A DNA stretch of 64,000 nucleotides from Candidatus Mcinerneyibacteriota bacterium. GTDB lineage: Bacteria > Macinerneyibacteriota > Macinerneyibacteria > Macinerneyibacteriales > DSCS01. Made by a program: the position numbers and the translations under genes. The notes beneath the pieces were generated by a model. It did no database searches. It saw nothing but the letters and a program-made list of their open reading frames with translations, and was not told the origin of the DNA. Numbering within the stretch: position 1 is the stretch's first letter; each line of letters begins with the position of its first letter. The DNA lies in the NCBI GenBank assembly GCA_016937175.1, contig JAFGWL010000056.1, forward strand, positions 1 through 64,000. Reading direction: 5' to 3'. Positions 18,901 to 27,149 of this stretch are shown here, one piece after another.

Positions 18901-19184
18901 TGGAAGGGAACGGTAAAAATGTCAAAATGGCCGTATCGAAACGACGCAAAGGCCACGGCCTTTCCGTCTGGAGACCAGACCGGCCTGAAATCATAAGCTT
19001 CATTGACGGTCAGCTGCCGGGCCCTTCCCCCGCCGGATGAGACCACATAGATATCATCCTGGTAAGAAAAGGCGATCCATTCCCCGTCGGGGGAGATGGC
19101 CGGATAGCGTTTCCATTGGTATTCCTGAGCAAAAAGGAGGGTAACGGCAAACAGCAAAACAAGAGATAAAAAGATCTTTTTCAT
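15954..19184 (-). CDS. Exported tricorn-type protease (S41 family, PDZ)
   Basis: A 1076-residue homologue of tricorn protease, here with a Sec signal peptide (MKKIFLSLVLLFAVTLLFAQ) and so periplasmic. N-terminal WD40/TolB-like propeller blades repeat the SPDG(E/K) motif many times (SPDGEWIAFS, SPDGKAVAFA, TPDGKEILFS, SPDGRAVVYA). A helical linker rich in Lys and Glu follows, then a tricorn C1 helical domain, a PDZ domain (about 770-860) and the S41 catalytic domain. The GG(G/N) oxyanion segment is FNGGGN, and the likely nucleophile is S978 in NYSDAHGF. Tricorn degrades peptides released by larger proteases. GGAG precedes the ATG, and a CCGTATAAA promoter core lies 26 bases upstream. Confidence 0.92.
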   Translation of the reverse strand: MKKIFLSLVLLFAVTLLFAQEYQWKRYPAISPDGEWIAFSYQDDIYVVSSGGGRARQLTVNEAYDFRPVWSPDGKAVAFASFRYGHFDIFTVPFQGGEPERVTNAPGSEIPYAYTPDGKEILFSAHIQDDPENRLYPAYYLDELYSVSLDDRGIRRILTTPAEEVAFSADGSFLLYQDLKGGENAWRKHHTSSVARNIRLYDFEKKTHTLLTQFKGEDRNPVLDQSDRTVYYLTEQFGDFNVASFPLDDPAKITQLTFHKKHPVRFLTISEDNTLCYGYHGEIYLYRGGKSHQVDVEIINEPKHYAVDRIVHTGGVSEFDVSPDESDIVFVVRGDVFVTSVKFKKTIRITDTPEQERSVGFSPDGRAVVYASERNGSWDIYMTRMADKEEKSFAYSKALEEVPLATGPEEEFQPLFSPDGEKVAYLENRQILKVMDIDSKKARTILEGDRNYSYIDGDIFFSWSPDSRWLIFDMLNDGKNTNDIGMRDAEGMGPVFNLTESGYYNWGASWEMKGEAIIYNTGKYGTQRFGGWFEEYNVYALYMTRDAYLKATLNNEEYQEYISLRKEEEKAGEEKGDKEKKEKEKIRKIEIDWNNLEKRSIKLTRFPAQLAGTFLSEDGDSLYYLSRHADKTELWKVSLRQNEYTQIATFPEDTRLSAVNRKRDTIWILTKGAILSYNVMTREKQSVAFEAEQYLKLKQERAYLFEHIWRQVKEKFYDPGMHGVDWEMYRREYEPFLPSINNDFDFAELASEMLGELNASHTGAYARLSSKERDNIAALGIFFGFDDENREGVVIKEVIPGGAFFKTGAYIPEGTLIKKIDGRPVTSLRDYFAALNHKEGTFVKVTVNRPGIFSGDEDIFIKAENSDYWSLYDRWVEKNRQTVEALSEGKLGYVHVPSMNSTSYNLVYHDMFGRYADAEGIIVDTRFNGGGNLTEELVMLLNGEKYIHWTPRGQDYGYDTSRYWFKKSIVIMSEGNYSDAHGFPYAYKTMGLGKLVGMPVPGTMTSVWWERLQDPAINFGIPEIGGRDLSGSYLENQQLEPDIRVDTDYEVISRGRDQQLETAVKELLKELENSDQ

Positions 19185-19210
19185 GCGGGACTCCTCTGAT
19201 TCTTTTATTC

Positions 19211-19239
19211 TTTATACGGATATGATACCCATTTGTCGG
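19211..19239 (-). promoter_or_regulatory. Putative promoter of the tricorn gene
   Basis: TATAAA (19211-19216) is preceded by CCG, and CCGACA (19234-19239) lies 17 bases upstream. The -10 ends 26 bases before the ATG, with GGAG between. The same CCGTATAA core occurs before both M16 genes with a signal motif. Confidence 0.45.
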
Positions 19240-19272
19240 GTTATTTGAAGATATTTTTTCGGTTTCCTTAAC

Positions 19273-19376
19273 TTATCTGCCGGCACTCTCCTACCTCTTC
19301 AACTGATCCCTTTTCACAAGGAATGATCCGAATATCAGACTTCCGGGAAGAGGAAACCAAGTCGAGTGCCGGATAA
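19273..19376. other. Intergenic nested inverted repeat (possible structured RNA)
   Basis: Four arms pair in nested order: TTAT/ATAA and CCGGCACTC (19280-19288) with GAGTGCCGG (19364-19372); CCTCTTC (19294-19300) with GAAGAGG (19347-19353); CTGAT (19303-19307) with ATCAG (19334-19338); CCTT (19309-19312) with AAGG (19318-19321). No adjacent U tract is present on the minus strand, so it is not a plain terminator of the upstream fusion gene. It could be an untranslated RNA fold, a mobile-repeat remnant or chance. The strand is undetermined. Confidence 0.4.
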
Positions 19377-19387
19377 ACCTTTTCCTT

Positions 19388-21514
19388 TTATTCTTTCAGA
19401 ACTCTTTCGATCCTCCGGATCTCGGTTTTGAAGAGGTTTGATTCTCCCCAGTTGTCCGTCTGAGCCAGGAGGGTTCTGAGAGCTTCTCTTCTGAGTCGAA
19501 GTGCTCTTGTATTTCCGGCCTCATCTGCCAGGACCATATCTGTGATGGAGAGGGCCGCCCCGGCTTTCCCCTCTTTGAGCAGTGCTTCCCCCTTCTCAAG
19601 GAGAAGGACGGGAGGACAGATCTCCCTGATATCGCTGTAGAGGGTTCTAAGCGGGACGTCCAATAGAGAGGAGAGCTCTTCGTCATACCATCCGGCGTAA
19701 TTGTAGTAGAGAGCACGGACAGCCCAGGAGACCTTTCCGAAGAGTTCAGGAAGGCGCAGTTCTTCCGGAAGATTAATCTGAGCAATGAGGTCGTGAACAC
19801 TTTTTCCCTCATTCATCCCCGTGATAATCGCCTGATTGACAAAATCCAGGGCATCGCGGACCCGGGTGACCTTCTCCTGAATTTCATCAGGTTTTCGGAC
19901 AGGAGCCCCGTGTCCGGGGATCAGTAAGGCCGGGTGTAATGAGAGGATCCGGTTCAGGGCCGAAATATAGTCATCTGCAAAGCGTGGTGTGGATCCCCGG
20001 GGTGTTCCCAGCATGGGAAAAGCACCAGAAAAGCAATCCCCGGACAACAGGGTTCTCTTTTGGGGAAACCAGATGAGGGACGCATCCTCTGTCTCAGCCG
20101 GGGCATGGATAAGAACCGCTTCGACGCCGTCGATGACACCTTTCCACTCATCAATGAAGGTAATTGTAGGGAGTAGAGGAGTCTCTGCCTTTCGGGGCAT
20201 CCATCCTCCTCCTGTAAATTTCCGGTTTCTCCGGGTGTAAAAAGACTCAAAACGTAAAGGGTAATTATACGTCTTTTCCCACTCCCTCTGGATGATCACA
20301 GGGGTTCCGACAGCCGACGGCCAGAGGGAAAGCCCGTTTGTGTGATCCTGGTGAGCATGGGTAAACAGAACCGCCTGAAGCTCTCTCTGTTTGAATTTGA
20401 GTGTCAGCCATGATGTATCATGCCCTGTGGAAGAGGGATCGATGAGGATATATCCGTTATCTGTCTCTACGACTACTGTGTTGCAATCCCCCTCTTCCCG
20501 GTAGACCCCCGGGGCTTCCTGCAGAAGACTGCAGACTGAATCAATGATCCAGCGGCGGTGGGATTCTTGAAGCGGAAGAAAGTCCAGAATGCCTGGGTTT
20601 CCCGAATTTTGAAGGTCATACCCGACAAGGGCAGCCTCCTCCATGGTTCTGATCCTCTTTTCAATGGGCATCCTCTCGTGAAGATGGACTGGATAAAATG
20701 TTTTTGGAGGGATCCAGTCAATCTCTTCAGAAGAAAAACGGGCTGCGATAACGGCACTGAGAGCGGCCTGATGCAAAAAGATCATATGGAGCTGGTCCCC
20801 GGCGATTTTTTCCCGGTAACCTGTATCTTTCAGACGTTTGACGAAGACCTCCTTCCAGGCTCTAAACAGCCCCTCCCCGGGACGGACGGCCATGATCTCG
20901 CAGTTGATATAAAAGCGGGCTTCCTTTTCTTCTACAAAAGCTGTGATGACAGGGACATCTTCAGAAGAGACTCCCGCATCATCGTAGAGAGCCTGCCAGA
21001 ATCTGTCCGGAGGTGTATCAGGGGATTGCCCCACGGTATTCAGAAGCATCACCGGCTGAAGTCTGATCATTTTCCCTTCCCGGGGCAGAAACGGCTTCAA
21101 AGAGTGAAAGGCCAGCATCTCGGTATCCGCGTAGATCAGTATATCATATTCCTTCTCAAAAAGTGTCTCTGCGGTAGCGCAGGCATGGACCTTTCTGGAG
21201 AAAGGGAACGAACGGAGTTCAGGAGCAATTTCGATGGGATGAAAGGAGACCCCGGGCAAAGCCAGAGACCGTGTGTCCAGGCCGGCTGACTCATCCACCA
21301 TCACATGGATGGGGATCTCTTTCATCTCCTCTCCAAAAGACCGGATGCTTCGGATAAAGAGAGCGGCATTCTTTACCGTTATGGGATGGGTGACATAAAG
21401 AACCAGGGCTTTCATATCTTTTTCTTTCATAAGATTCTCCTTATGTGCATAGAGGGACGTCGACGTGACCGTGATAAGGACAGAGACAAAAAGGAGCATT
21501 AAATATTTTTTCAT
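19388..21514 (-). CDS. Exported fusion of a glycosyltransferase-like domain and an alkylsulfatase-type MBL hydrolase
   Basis: A 708-residue protein with a Sec signal peptide. Residues about 35-300 resemble a nucleotide-sugar transferase fold, with a DxE-like ILIYADTE at 126-132 and a long alpha/beta region. Residues about 335-560 form a metallo-beta-lactamase domain: THAHQDH (385-391), E475 in HAPAETED, D493 in SGD and H535 in PGHG. The C-terminus (about 600-708) resembles the alkylsulfatase dimerisation domain (VRALYYNYAGWYDEEL, then a TPR-like stretch). Alkylsulfatases cleave sulfate esters, and the fused domain's substrate is unknown. GGAGG precedes the chosen start. A Met at residue 34 could give an unexported form. 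Confidence 0.72.
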   Translation of the reverse strand: MKKYLMLLFVSVLITVTSTSLYAHKENLMKEKDMKALVLYVTHPITVKNAALFIRSIRSFGEEMKEIPIHVMVDESAGLDTRSLALPGVSFHPIEIAPELRSFPFSRKVHACATAETLFEKEYDILIYADTEMLAFHSLKPFLPREGKMIRLQPVMLLNTVGQSPDTPPDRFWQALYDDAGVSSEDVPVITAFVEEKEARFYINCEIMAVRPGEGLFRAWKEVFVKRLKDTGYREKIAGDQLHMIFLHQAALSAVIAARFSSEEIDWIPPKTFYPVHLHERMPIEKRIRTMEEAALVGYDLQNSGNPGILDFLPLQESHRRWIIDSVCSLLQEAPGVYREEGDCNTVVVETDNGYILIDPSSTGHDTSWLTLKFKQRELQAVLFTHAHQDHTNGLSLWPSAVGTPVIIQREWEKTYNYPLRFESFYTRRNRKFTGGGWMPRKAETPLLPTITFIDEWKGVIDGVEAVLIHAPAETEDASLIWFPQKRTLLSGDCFSGAFPMLGTPRGSTPRFADDYISALNRILSLHPALLIPGHGAPVRKPDEIQEKVTRVRDALDFVNQAIITGMNEGKSVHDLIAQINLPEELRLPELFGKVSWAVRALYYNYAGWYDEELSSLLDVPLRTLYSDIREICPPVLLLEKGEALLKEGKAGAALSITDMVLADEAGNTRALRLRREALRTLLAQTDNWGESNLFKTEIRRIERVLKE

Positions 21515-21659
21515 GGCGACCTCCATTTTAGAAAGTCTACCCCTTTTCTTTTGTAATTGCAAACTATATTTTACATATTCCTCATTTTTTGTTATTTGCT
21601 GCGGTGTTTGGATATTATAATGTCCTCTTTAAGATTTCTGCTCCCCTGGTTCCGGGTTT

Positions 21660-23345
21660 TTACGGTTCAATAACGACCACCCAGGAAGAGGAGAAGGACT
21701 CCACATCGAACTTCCCCCGGGATTCTTTCCGGGCCCCGCCTTTGAGAAGAGTCCGTCCGTTCCCCTCTTTGACAGAGACAGCTTCCTCATGAGAATCACT
21801 CCCGAAATCCTGGCTCACCTCAAAGGAATCCTCCTCTTCAAAGGAACGGCTGATCTCTGTGACCCGTTCTCCGCAGCTTTGTGTTCCTCTTGTGGAATGG
21901 GTGATATTCCCTTTGAGGATAAACTGAGGGAATGTGGCTGTGACGATCTCCCCTGTCTCAGGATCTACATCCATAACAAGCATGGAACCGCTCTTCTGCA
22001 TCTCCAGTTCGGAATAACTCCCCAGGGTCTCTGAAGCTGTGACCGTATGCACTCCCGATATATCTTCATCACTTGTCCCTTGTCCCGTCAATGAGGCCTG
22101 TCCAATCGTTACTTCTTTGACTTGGTAACGGTAACGTGTCACTTTGATCTTTCCTGTGGCGGGGTCGAAGGCGACGGATTCACGCGGCTTCTTATCAAGG
22201 ATCAAATGGATTTTTGCCTCCTTTTTTTCTGTCCATCTCTTGTCCACGCGGTGACGGGGGCCCTTATCTCTTCTTTCCGTTCTCTCTTTTTCATAAGTCA
22301 CAGAAAGTGTGGCATAGACACCGGGGAGTTTATACGGGACCTTCTCTTCGGCGATAACCCGGCGGGAGATCTCCGTTTTCTGCAAAGACCAACAGGACAC
22401 ATCCCGTATAGTGTGGCAATGGTAGACCCGGACCGTCTCCTCACCTTCAAGGGAAGTATCAGGAGCCCGGTAATCCACAGTGACCTCTCCGCTGCCCACC
22501 AGAAAAACCGCTGTCTTCCCCTGGGGCAACCCGGCAGGTGTAATCCCGTTGAGGATCTCTCCCTCTTTGACAGAAACAGCGACCCGGCAGAATTCCCTTG
22601 AAGGGCGTCCCAGTCCATCCCGGAAATCAGATACCGTAATCTTCATCTCTGTGTTATAGGACACCATCTCTTTTTCTCCTCTGATGCGACAGGTGCAAGG
22701 CATTTTTTCAAAATCATCGGTGATATCAGTAAGAGGGACATCTCTTCTCAGAAGTGCATCCCGGTTATCAAACATCTGTGAAGCCAGTGAGTCATAGTGG
22801 TGAAGAGAGGAGTGTCCTGTCCACTCTTTGACAAGCTCTTTTTCCCCGCCCTTATCATAGTAAAGACGCAGTTTCAGTGTCGAAGGATACTCTTCTGCCC
22901 CGGTGACAAGATCTGCATTTGGGATCCTGGCGCAATCATAGGCCCCTTCAAAAAAATAATCAGACTCACTCTCCTGGACAAAAGAGGCCCGGGAAGAGTG
23001 GAAAAGTGCAGCCAGCGAGGAGGTAAGGACAGACCGGAGCTCTTCGTCGCTATGTTGGTCGAACTGAAATCCCCAGTCGGGTTTCAGAGAGGCGCAATGT
23101 CTCAAAGCCTCCTCATAGCGCCCCCTGTTCTCATCATCCACAAACCACGTCTCGTCGGAGCCGAATCCCATAAAAGCATTGATACATTGAGAATAATCGT
23201 TCTGCCGTTTATCAAAGTCGTCAGGATAGGCTCTGTTTTCACAATCGCTCACGCGGAAGATGCGGCGGCACTGGGAACAATTTTCTCCCTGTACAGGAAA
23301 AAAAGCCATCAAGATAAGAGCCGTCAGAAAAAAGAACTTTTTCAT
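21660..23345 (-). CDS. Secreted protein of unknown function
   Basis: I do not recognise this 561-residue protein. A signal peptide (MKKFFFLTALILMAFFPVQG) is followed by a cysteine-containing N-terminal segment (CSQCRRIF, DCEN, CINAF) and an acidic helical region. From about residue 200 it is dominated by alternating polar/hydrophobic beta strands with many charged residues and isolated cysteines. No TM helix follows the signal peptide, so it is periplasmic or outer-surface. It has its own promoter and a very strong ribosome site (GGGAGGGAGGAG), implying good expression. It lies alone between two operons. Confidence 0.65.
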   Translation of the reverse strand: MKKFFFLTALILMAFFPVQGENCSQCRRIFRVSDCENRAYPDDFDKRQNDYSQCINAFMGFGSDETWFVDDENRGRYEEALRHCASLKPDWGFQFDQHSDEELRSVLTSSLAALFHSSRASFVQESESDYFFEGAYDCARIPNADLVTGAEEYPSTLKLRLYYDKGGEKELVKEWTGHSSLHHYDSLASQMFDNRDALLRRDVPLTDITDDFEKMPCTCRIRGEKEMVSYNTEMKITVSDFRDGLGRPSREFCRVAVSVKEGEILNGITPAGLPQGKTAVFLVGSGEVTVDYRAPDTSLEGEETVRVYHCHTIRDVSCWSLQKTEISRRVIAEEKVPYKLPGVYATLSVTYEKERTERRDKGPRHRVDKRWTEKKEAKIHLILDKKPRESVAFDPATGKIKVTRYRYQVKEVTIGQASLTGQGTSDEDISGVHTVTASETLGSYSELEMQKSGSMLVMDVDPETGEIVTATFPQFILKGNITHSTRGTQSCGERVTEISRSFEEEDSFEVSQDFGSDSHEEAVSVKEGNGRTLLKGGARKESRGKFDVESFSSSWVVVIEP

Positions 23346-23417
23346 CTCTCCTCCCTCCCTAAACCCCTGCAGAAAATTTTATCTTTTGAATAGAGTGTTA
23401 TTTCGGCTTTACTCATT

Positions 23418-23446
23418 AGTATAAAGTTCCAGCCCTATTTCTTCAA
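23418..23446 (-). promoter_or_regulatory. Promoter of the 21660-23345 gene
   Basis: On the minus strand TTGAAG (23441-23446) and TATACT (23418-23423) are 17 bases apart. The -10 ends about 72 bases before the ATG, leaving a leader of about 65 bases with a strong Shine-Dalgarno sequence. Confidence 0.5.
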
Positions 23447-23485
23447 GTAAGAAAGGAAAGAAAATGAAGAAGAAAGAGAGAAGGT

Positions 23486-24028
23486 CTAGTTCTTTGTAAG
23501 GGGAGGGATGAGGTAGTTTTCAAGCTCCAGAGTCCGTCCGTCCGGAGTCAGAGCAACCTCTTCGCTGATGATTTTTCCCCCCAGGGAGAGAGGGATCTTC
23601 CGGCTAGGCCCATTTCTCTTATCTACGGGATAGAGAAAAGCTTTAGGGTGCAGATTCTTGCATGCCCACTCATAGAGACCACGGACAGCTTCACGCCCCA
23701 ATCCAAGTCCGAAAGAGGACTCTCTGATCCATATCCCCAGTTCCGGGGTTCTTTTCTCAAGACTGTGGAGCCCGGCACATCCGATAAAAGCTCCGCTATT
23801 TTTGTCTCTGATGACAAGCTGGAGGTCTTTACCCTCTTCCATGGCTTTCATTGAATTTTCAATGAACCGGTCTGTGACACTGATATCACGGGAGGATACA
23901 GGGTACATAAACCTTGTGACACGCGGCGTAAAATCAGCAAAGATCTCTTCCCTGTCTATTAGGGTGACAGGCCTGAGGATAAGACGGTCTGTCTCGATGA
24001 TAGTCATCATCAGGTTCATTTTTTTCAT
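23486..24028 (-). CDS. GNAT-family N-acetyltransferase (RimJ/RimL-like)
   Basis: A cytosolic 180-residue acetyltransferase. It starts with the typical IIETDRLILRP strand, has FIGCAGLHS, and a degenerate acetyl-CoA-binding loop (SSFGLGLGREAV). Members acetylate protein N-termini, amines or antibiotics, and the acceptor is unknown. No clear Shine-Dalgarno sequence stands before any of four closely spaced Met codons (24028, 24019, 24010, 24007). The first is used here, though 24007 would match the family start best. It is the last gene of the six-gene operon, 49 bases after the nitroreductase. Confidence 0.82.
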   Translation of the reverse strand: MKKMNLMMTIIETDRLILRPVTLIDREEIFADFTPRVTRFMYPVSSRDISVTDRFIENSMKAMEEGKDLQLVIRDKNSGAFIGCAGLHSLEKRTPELGIWIRESSFGLGLGREAVRGLYEWACKNLHPKAFLYPVDKRNGPSRKIPLSLGGKIISEEVALTPDGRTLELENYLIPPLTKN

Positions 24029-24077
24029 TGGGGCCCTCTGATACTTTTCATATGACGCTTTTCCAGAAAGTGCAGAA

Positions 24078-24815
24078 TCAATTCTTCAGGAACTCCTCTA
24101 TATAAGCTGCTGCCGACCTGTTCATCTCGAGGGCAAAGCGGGACATATATTTCCTTTCACAAAAGGCACGGACATAGCTATCAAAATCGAAATCTTTTTG
24201 CCCGTTTCTCTTTTGAAACATCTCCCTTATCTCCTTTTCGTCAAGGCGCCGATACCGGTCCTTCAAGACGACATATTCCCGGCTGAACCGTGGCGGTTTT
24301 GGACGCTTTACCTGCCCTTCGTCGGGGTGTCCGTAGACCACCAGGGCGATGGGAAGAACAACCTCATCCAGATTCAGAAGTCTCACCACTTCTTCGCGGT
24401 TTTCCAGGATATCCCCGATGTAGCAGGAACCTATCCCAAGAGATTGAGCCGCTGTCACACTGTTCTGGGCGGCTACAAGAGCATCTTCGCAAGCCAGAAG
24501 AAGATCCCCGGCTGAAGGCTCCCGGTGAGGGGCCCCGGCGGCTTCATAAGCATCCATCCAACGGCGGCAATCGGCCAGGAAGACAAGGACAAGAGGAGCC
24601 CTGGCAATAAAGGGCTGATGATCACAAATCTCCGCCAGAGCTTCTTTTATTTTTTGATCCTGAATATCCAGGATCGTATAGAGCATCTGGTTCCCTGCTG
24701 TGGGAGCCTGCAAAGCCGACTCCAGGATAAGCTCTTTTTCTTCTTCGGTAATGGCTTCCTGAGTAAACGCGCGAACTGATTTTCGTTCAAAAAGAGCCCG
24801 GATGATAGCGTTCAT
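24078..24815 (-). CDS. Nitroreductase-family flavoprotein
   Basis: A 245-residue FMN-dependent oxidoreductase. The N-terminal FERKSVRAF phosphate-binding segment, SALQAPTAGNQ and the later GIGSCYIGDI helix match the nitroreductase/FMN reductase family, which reduces nitro compounds, quinones or flavins with NAD(P)H. The C-terminal extension (about residues 180-245) has several Arg and Tyr residues, as in NfsA-type enzymes. Its ATG overlaps the ankyrin stop by four bases (ATGA), with GAGGG upstream, so translation is coupled. Confidence 0.88.
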   Translation of the reverse strand: MNAIIRALFERKSVRAFTQEAITEEEKELILESALQAPTAGNQMLYTILDIQDQKIKEALAEICDHQPFIARAPLVLVFLADCRRWMDAYEAAGAPHREPSAGDLLLACEDALVAAQNSVTAAQSLGIGSCYIGDILENREEVVRLLNLDEVVLPIALVVYGHPDEGQVKRPKPPRFSREYVVLKDRYRRLDEKEIREMFQKRNGQKDFDFDSYVRAFCERKYMSRFALEMNRSAAAYIEEFLKN

Positions 24816-25375
24816 CGTCCCTCTCTTTCTCCCGAAATCTGCAATCTCCTGATCAAATAACTCTCCCTGAGGGCCTTGTTCTCCCGGATAAAATCCAGGG
24901 CCGTCTCTCCGTTTTTATCGGAGACTGAGGGATCAGCTCCGTAATCAAGGAGCTTATCAAGGACTTTGCCGTTTTGATTTTCCCAGGCCGCTAAGATCAG
25001 AGGGGTGGCACCCCATGAGTTTTTGGCATTCACATGGGCCCCCCCTTTGATCAGACGGGTAATCGTTTCGGGGTTGCTGTTGAAGCGAGCGGCCAGATGA
25101 AGGGGAGTATTTCCCTCCCTGTCTCTTGCTTCGACATCTGCCCGATAACGTAGAAGGAGAGTGGCCATATCAGGATCAGAATGGAATGCGGAAGCCAGGT
25201 GTAGAAGAGAAAGACTCCGCGAATCGGCTGCATTGACATCGCCCCCGTTTTTTAAAAGCTCTTCCATCTCCTGGACCGATCCTTCTGAGGCCAGTACATA
25301 GATATTCTTTGTCTGTCGGGTACAGGCTACAGCTAAATAGAATGTCAGAATGATGACAATAATCCTTTTTATCAT
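24812..25375 (-). CDS. Ankyrin-repeat lipoprotein
   Basis: A 187-residue lipoprotein (lipobox LAVAC) with about four ankyrin repeats from residue 28 on. They are recognised by GGDVNAAD...SLLHLASA, RADVEARDREGNTPLHLAA, GAHVNAKNSWGATPLILAA and GADPSVSDKNGETALDF. Ankyrin repeats bind proteins, so it may hold a partner at the membrane on the periplasmic side. AAGGGG precedes the start. It sits 15 bases after the thioredoxin-like lipoprotein gene and overlaps the nitroreductase by four bases. Confidence 0.88.
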   Translation of the reverse strand: MIKRIIVIILTFYLAVACTRQTKNIYVLASEGSVQEMEELLKNGGDVNAADSRSLSLLHLASAFHSDPDMATLLLRYRADVEARDREGNTPLHLAARFNSNPETITRLIKGGAHVNAKNSWGATPLILAAWENQNGKVLDKLLDYGADPSVSDKNGETALDFIRENKALRESYLIRRLQISGEREGR

Positions 25376-25390
25376 ATTACGACCCCTTCT

Positions 25391-26671
25391 TTATTGCACG
25401 AACTCCTTCAATTTAGGGAGAAGGCTGCCCATCCTCAAATTTCCTCCCTCGGCCAGCACTTTGCCGTCGGGCCCGATTAGCACGGGATAGGGAATCCCGC
25501 GGACGTGATAAAGCCCGGAGATGTCATTCTCATCGGTACTCAAAATCGTCGGCAGGGTGATTCCCTGCTCTTTCATAAAGGGCTTCATCTCTTCTTCTCT
25601 TGTTTTCGTAACGCCGAAAAAGACGATTTCCTTTCCTTTCATCTCTTTTCGCGCTTCATCGATATATGGGATCTCCTTGACACACCAGGGGCAGGCCCGG
25701 CTCCAGAAGACAAGATAGACATACTTTCCCCGATAATCCTCAAGACGGCGGGTCTCTTGTGAAAAGATCTCCTTCCCCTGGAAGGGAGGCGCTGTATACC
25801 CTACCTGGGCGGCGAGGAGAGGTTCACCGACAGGCTGTTTTTCCAGCATGACTGTCATAGCACCGGTATCGACCCCGTTAAAGCGGTAATGATCCCCCAG
25901 CGCAAAAAGAAGGTTTCCTTCAGTGAAATCCTCATAAGCTTCGGAATTTTCAAAATAACGGAATGTCGGGTAGTCAAAATCCAGGCCACCCCCGGGAAAG
26001 ATTATGAACTTTCTCCCGAGAAAAGTCCCTTCTCCTCTGAAGAAGGCTGTCCACCCCAGAGCCTCCCCATTCCAATCCATAAACCTGAAGGGTATGGTCA
26101 GGGTACGGACTTTCCCGTTAAGTTTTGCTTCCACACGGACGTCCACGCAAGCATCTCTTTTCTCTTTTTCAGAGAGTTTGTCCCACTCTTCGTGTGTCAA
26201 CAGTTTGACAGGAGCATTATTGGAAAAATCGTGGTCATTGTCAGAATCAATGAGATAACGGGTAACCCCGGCCTCATCCTTCCCTCTCATCACATAAAAA
26301 TAGCAGCGGATAAACTCCTCTGAAAGTCTTTGACTTAGCGCCTTGTCCGGCTCTCCTTTGAAATAAAAATCAAAATAGTCTTTGTCGATGATTCCTGCAT
26401 GATAACTTTGATACCTGAACTGGTCATAATTCATGACCACTTCTTTTACCATGACATCGGCCCAGTTTTCAGGGACCCCCTTCACCTCTTTTTTCATCTC
26501 TGTCCAGGGATACCCCTCATAATCGGGACGCCAACCAAGGCCCCCTGTCATCGTTTCCGCCTGAGCCTCGTGATACCCTGTCTTGAACTTGAACGTCACT
26601 TCTCCGTTTTGAACACCGCAGGATACAAGAAGCAACCCCGCGGCCAGCAGAATCCCAAACCCTCGTCTCAT
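25391..26671 (-). CDS. Lipoprotein with C-terminal thioredoxin-like (TlpA/ResA) domain
   Basis: A 426-residue lipoprotein (lipobox LLVSC). The first about 280 residues are an unrecognised, aromatic-rich beta domain. Residues about 285-426 form a TlpA-like thioredoxin fold with active-site CPWC (327-330) and a cis-Pro segment (GIPYPV). Such domains reduce or exchange disulfides of exported proteins or support cytochrome assembly. GGAGG precedes the ATG. It is followed by the ankyrin lipoprotein after 15 bases and preceded by a membrane protein gene after 12. Confidence 0.85.
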   Translation of the reverse strand: MRRGFGILLAAGLLLVSCGVQNGEVTFKFKTGYHEAQAETMTGGLGWRPDYEGYPWTEMKKEVKGVPENWADVMVKEVVMNYDQFRYQSYHAGIIDKDYFDFYFKGEPDKALSQRLSEEFIRCYFYVMRGKDEAGVTRYLIDSDNDHDFSNNAPVKLLTHEEWDKLSEKEKRDACVDVRVEAKLNGKVRTLTIPFRFMDWNGEALGWTAFFRGEGTFLGRKFIIFPGGGLDFDYPTFRYFENSEAYEDFTEGNLLFALGDHYRFNGVDTGAMTVMLEKQPVGEPLLAAQVGYTAPPFQGKEIFSQETRRLEDYRGKYVYLVFWSRACPWCVKEIPYIDEARKEMKGKEIVFFGVTKTREEEMKPFMKEQGITLPTILSTDENDISGLYHVRGIPYPVLIGPDGKVLAEGGNLRMGSLLPKLKEFVQ

Positions 26672-26683
26672 TCGAACCTCCTT

Positions 26684-27139
26684 CTACTCAGCAGACAACT
26701 TCATAAACTTCTTATCGGGGCCGGAAAGCGCCAATGAAACACCGATTCCTCCATCCTGTCTGCTTAAACGGAATTTATAGGCATGGTAATGCCAATTATT
26801 GAACTTATAATGGGTAAATCTTGCTATCTCCTTCGCCTCATAAAAAACATGAAAAGTATTGTTCCCGTAACGATACCGTTCCCGGCTCAGCCCTGCTCTG
26901 ATGATGCGGCCCTTGTCATACACCACACTTTCACCCCAGACGACTCTTACCTTTTGGCGGTCAAGCCCTTCAGCCAGAGACACTTTCACGCGGTTCATAT
27001 TGAAAAAATAACTCAGGGCGTGAGCGGCGGTCGTTCGGCAAAAAACTCCTCCCGGTTTGAAAAAGAGGAAAAGGAGAACTCCTGAAACCAGCACGGCCCC
27101 GCATATCGCTGTAATCCTCAAGGAATGAGTCATGGCCAT
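26684..27139 (-). CDS. Single-span membrane protein, function unknown
   Basis: I do not recognise this 151-residue protein. One TM helix (about residues 8-27, ITAICGAVLVSGVLLFLFF) is followed by a probable periplasmic beta domain rich in Tyr, His and Arg (ERYRYGNNTFHVFYEAK, FNNWHYHAYKFR). The start at 27139 is chosen because GGAGGG lies 5 bases upstream. An extension to 27190 would overlap the M55 gene. It sits in the operon between the D-aminopeptidase and the thioredoxin-like lipoprotein. Confidence 0.72.
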   Translation of the reverse strand: MAMTHSLRITAICGAVLVSGVLLFLFFKPGGVFCRTTAAHALSYFFNMNRVKVSLAEGLDRQKVRVVWGESVVYDKGRIIRAGLSRERYRYGNNTFHVFYEAKEIARFTHYKFNNWHYHAYKFRLSRQDGGIGVSLALSGPDKKFMKLSAE

Positions 27140-27149
27140 CTGATCCCTC

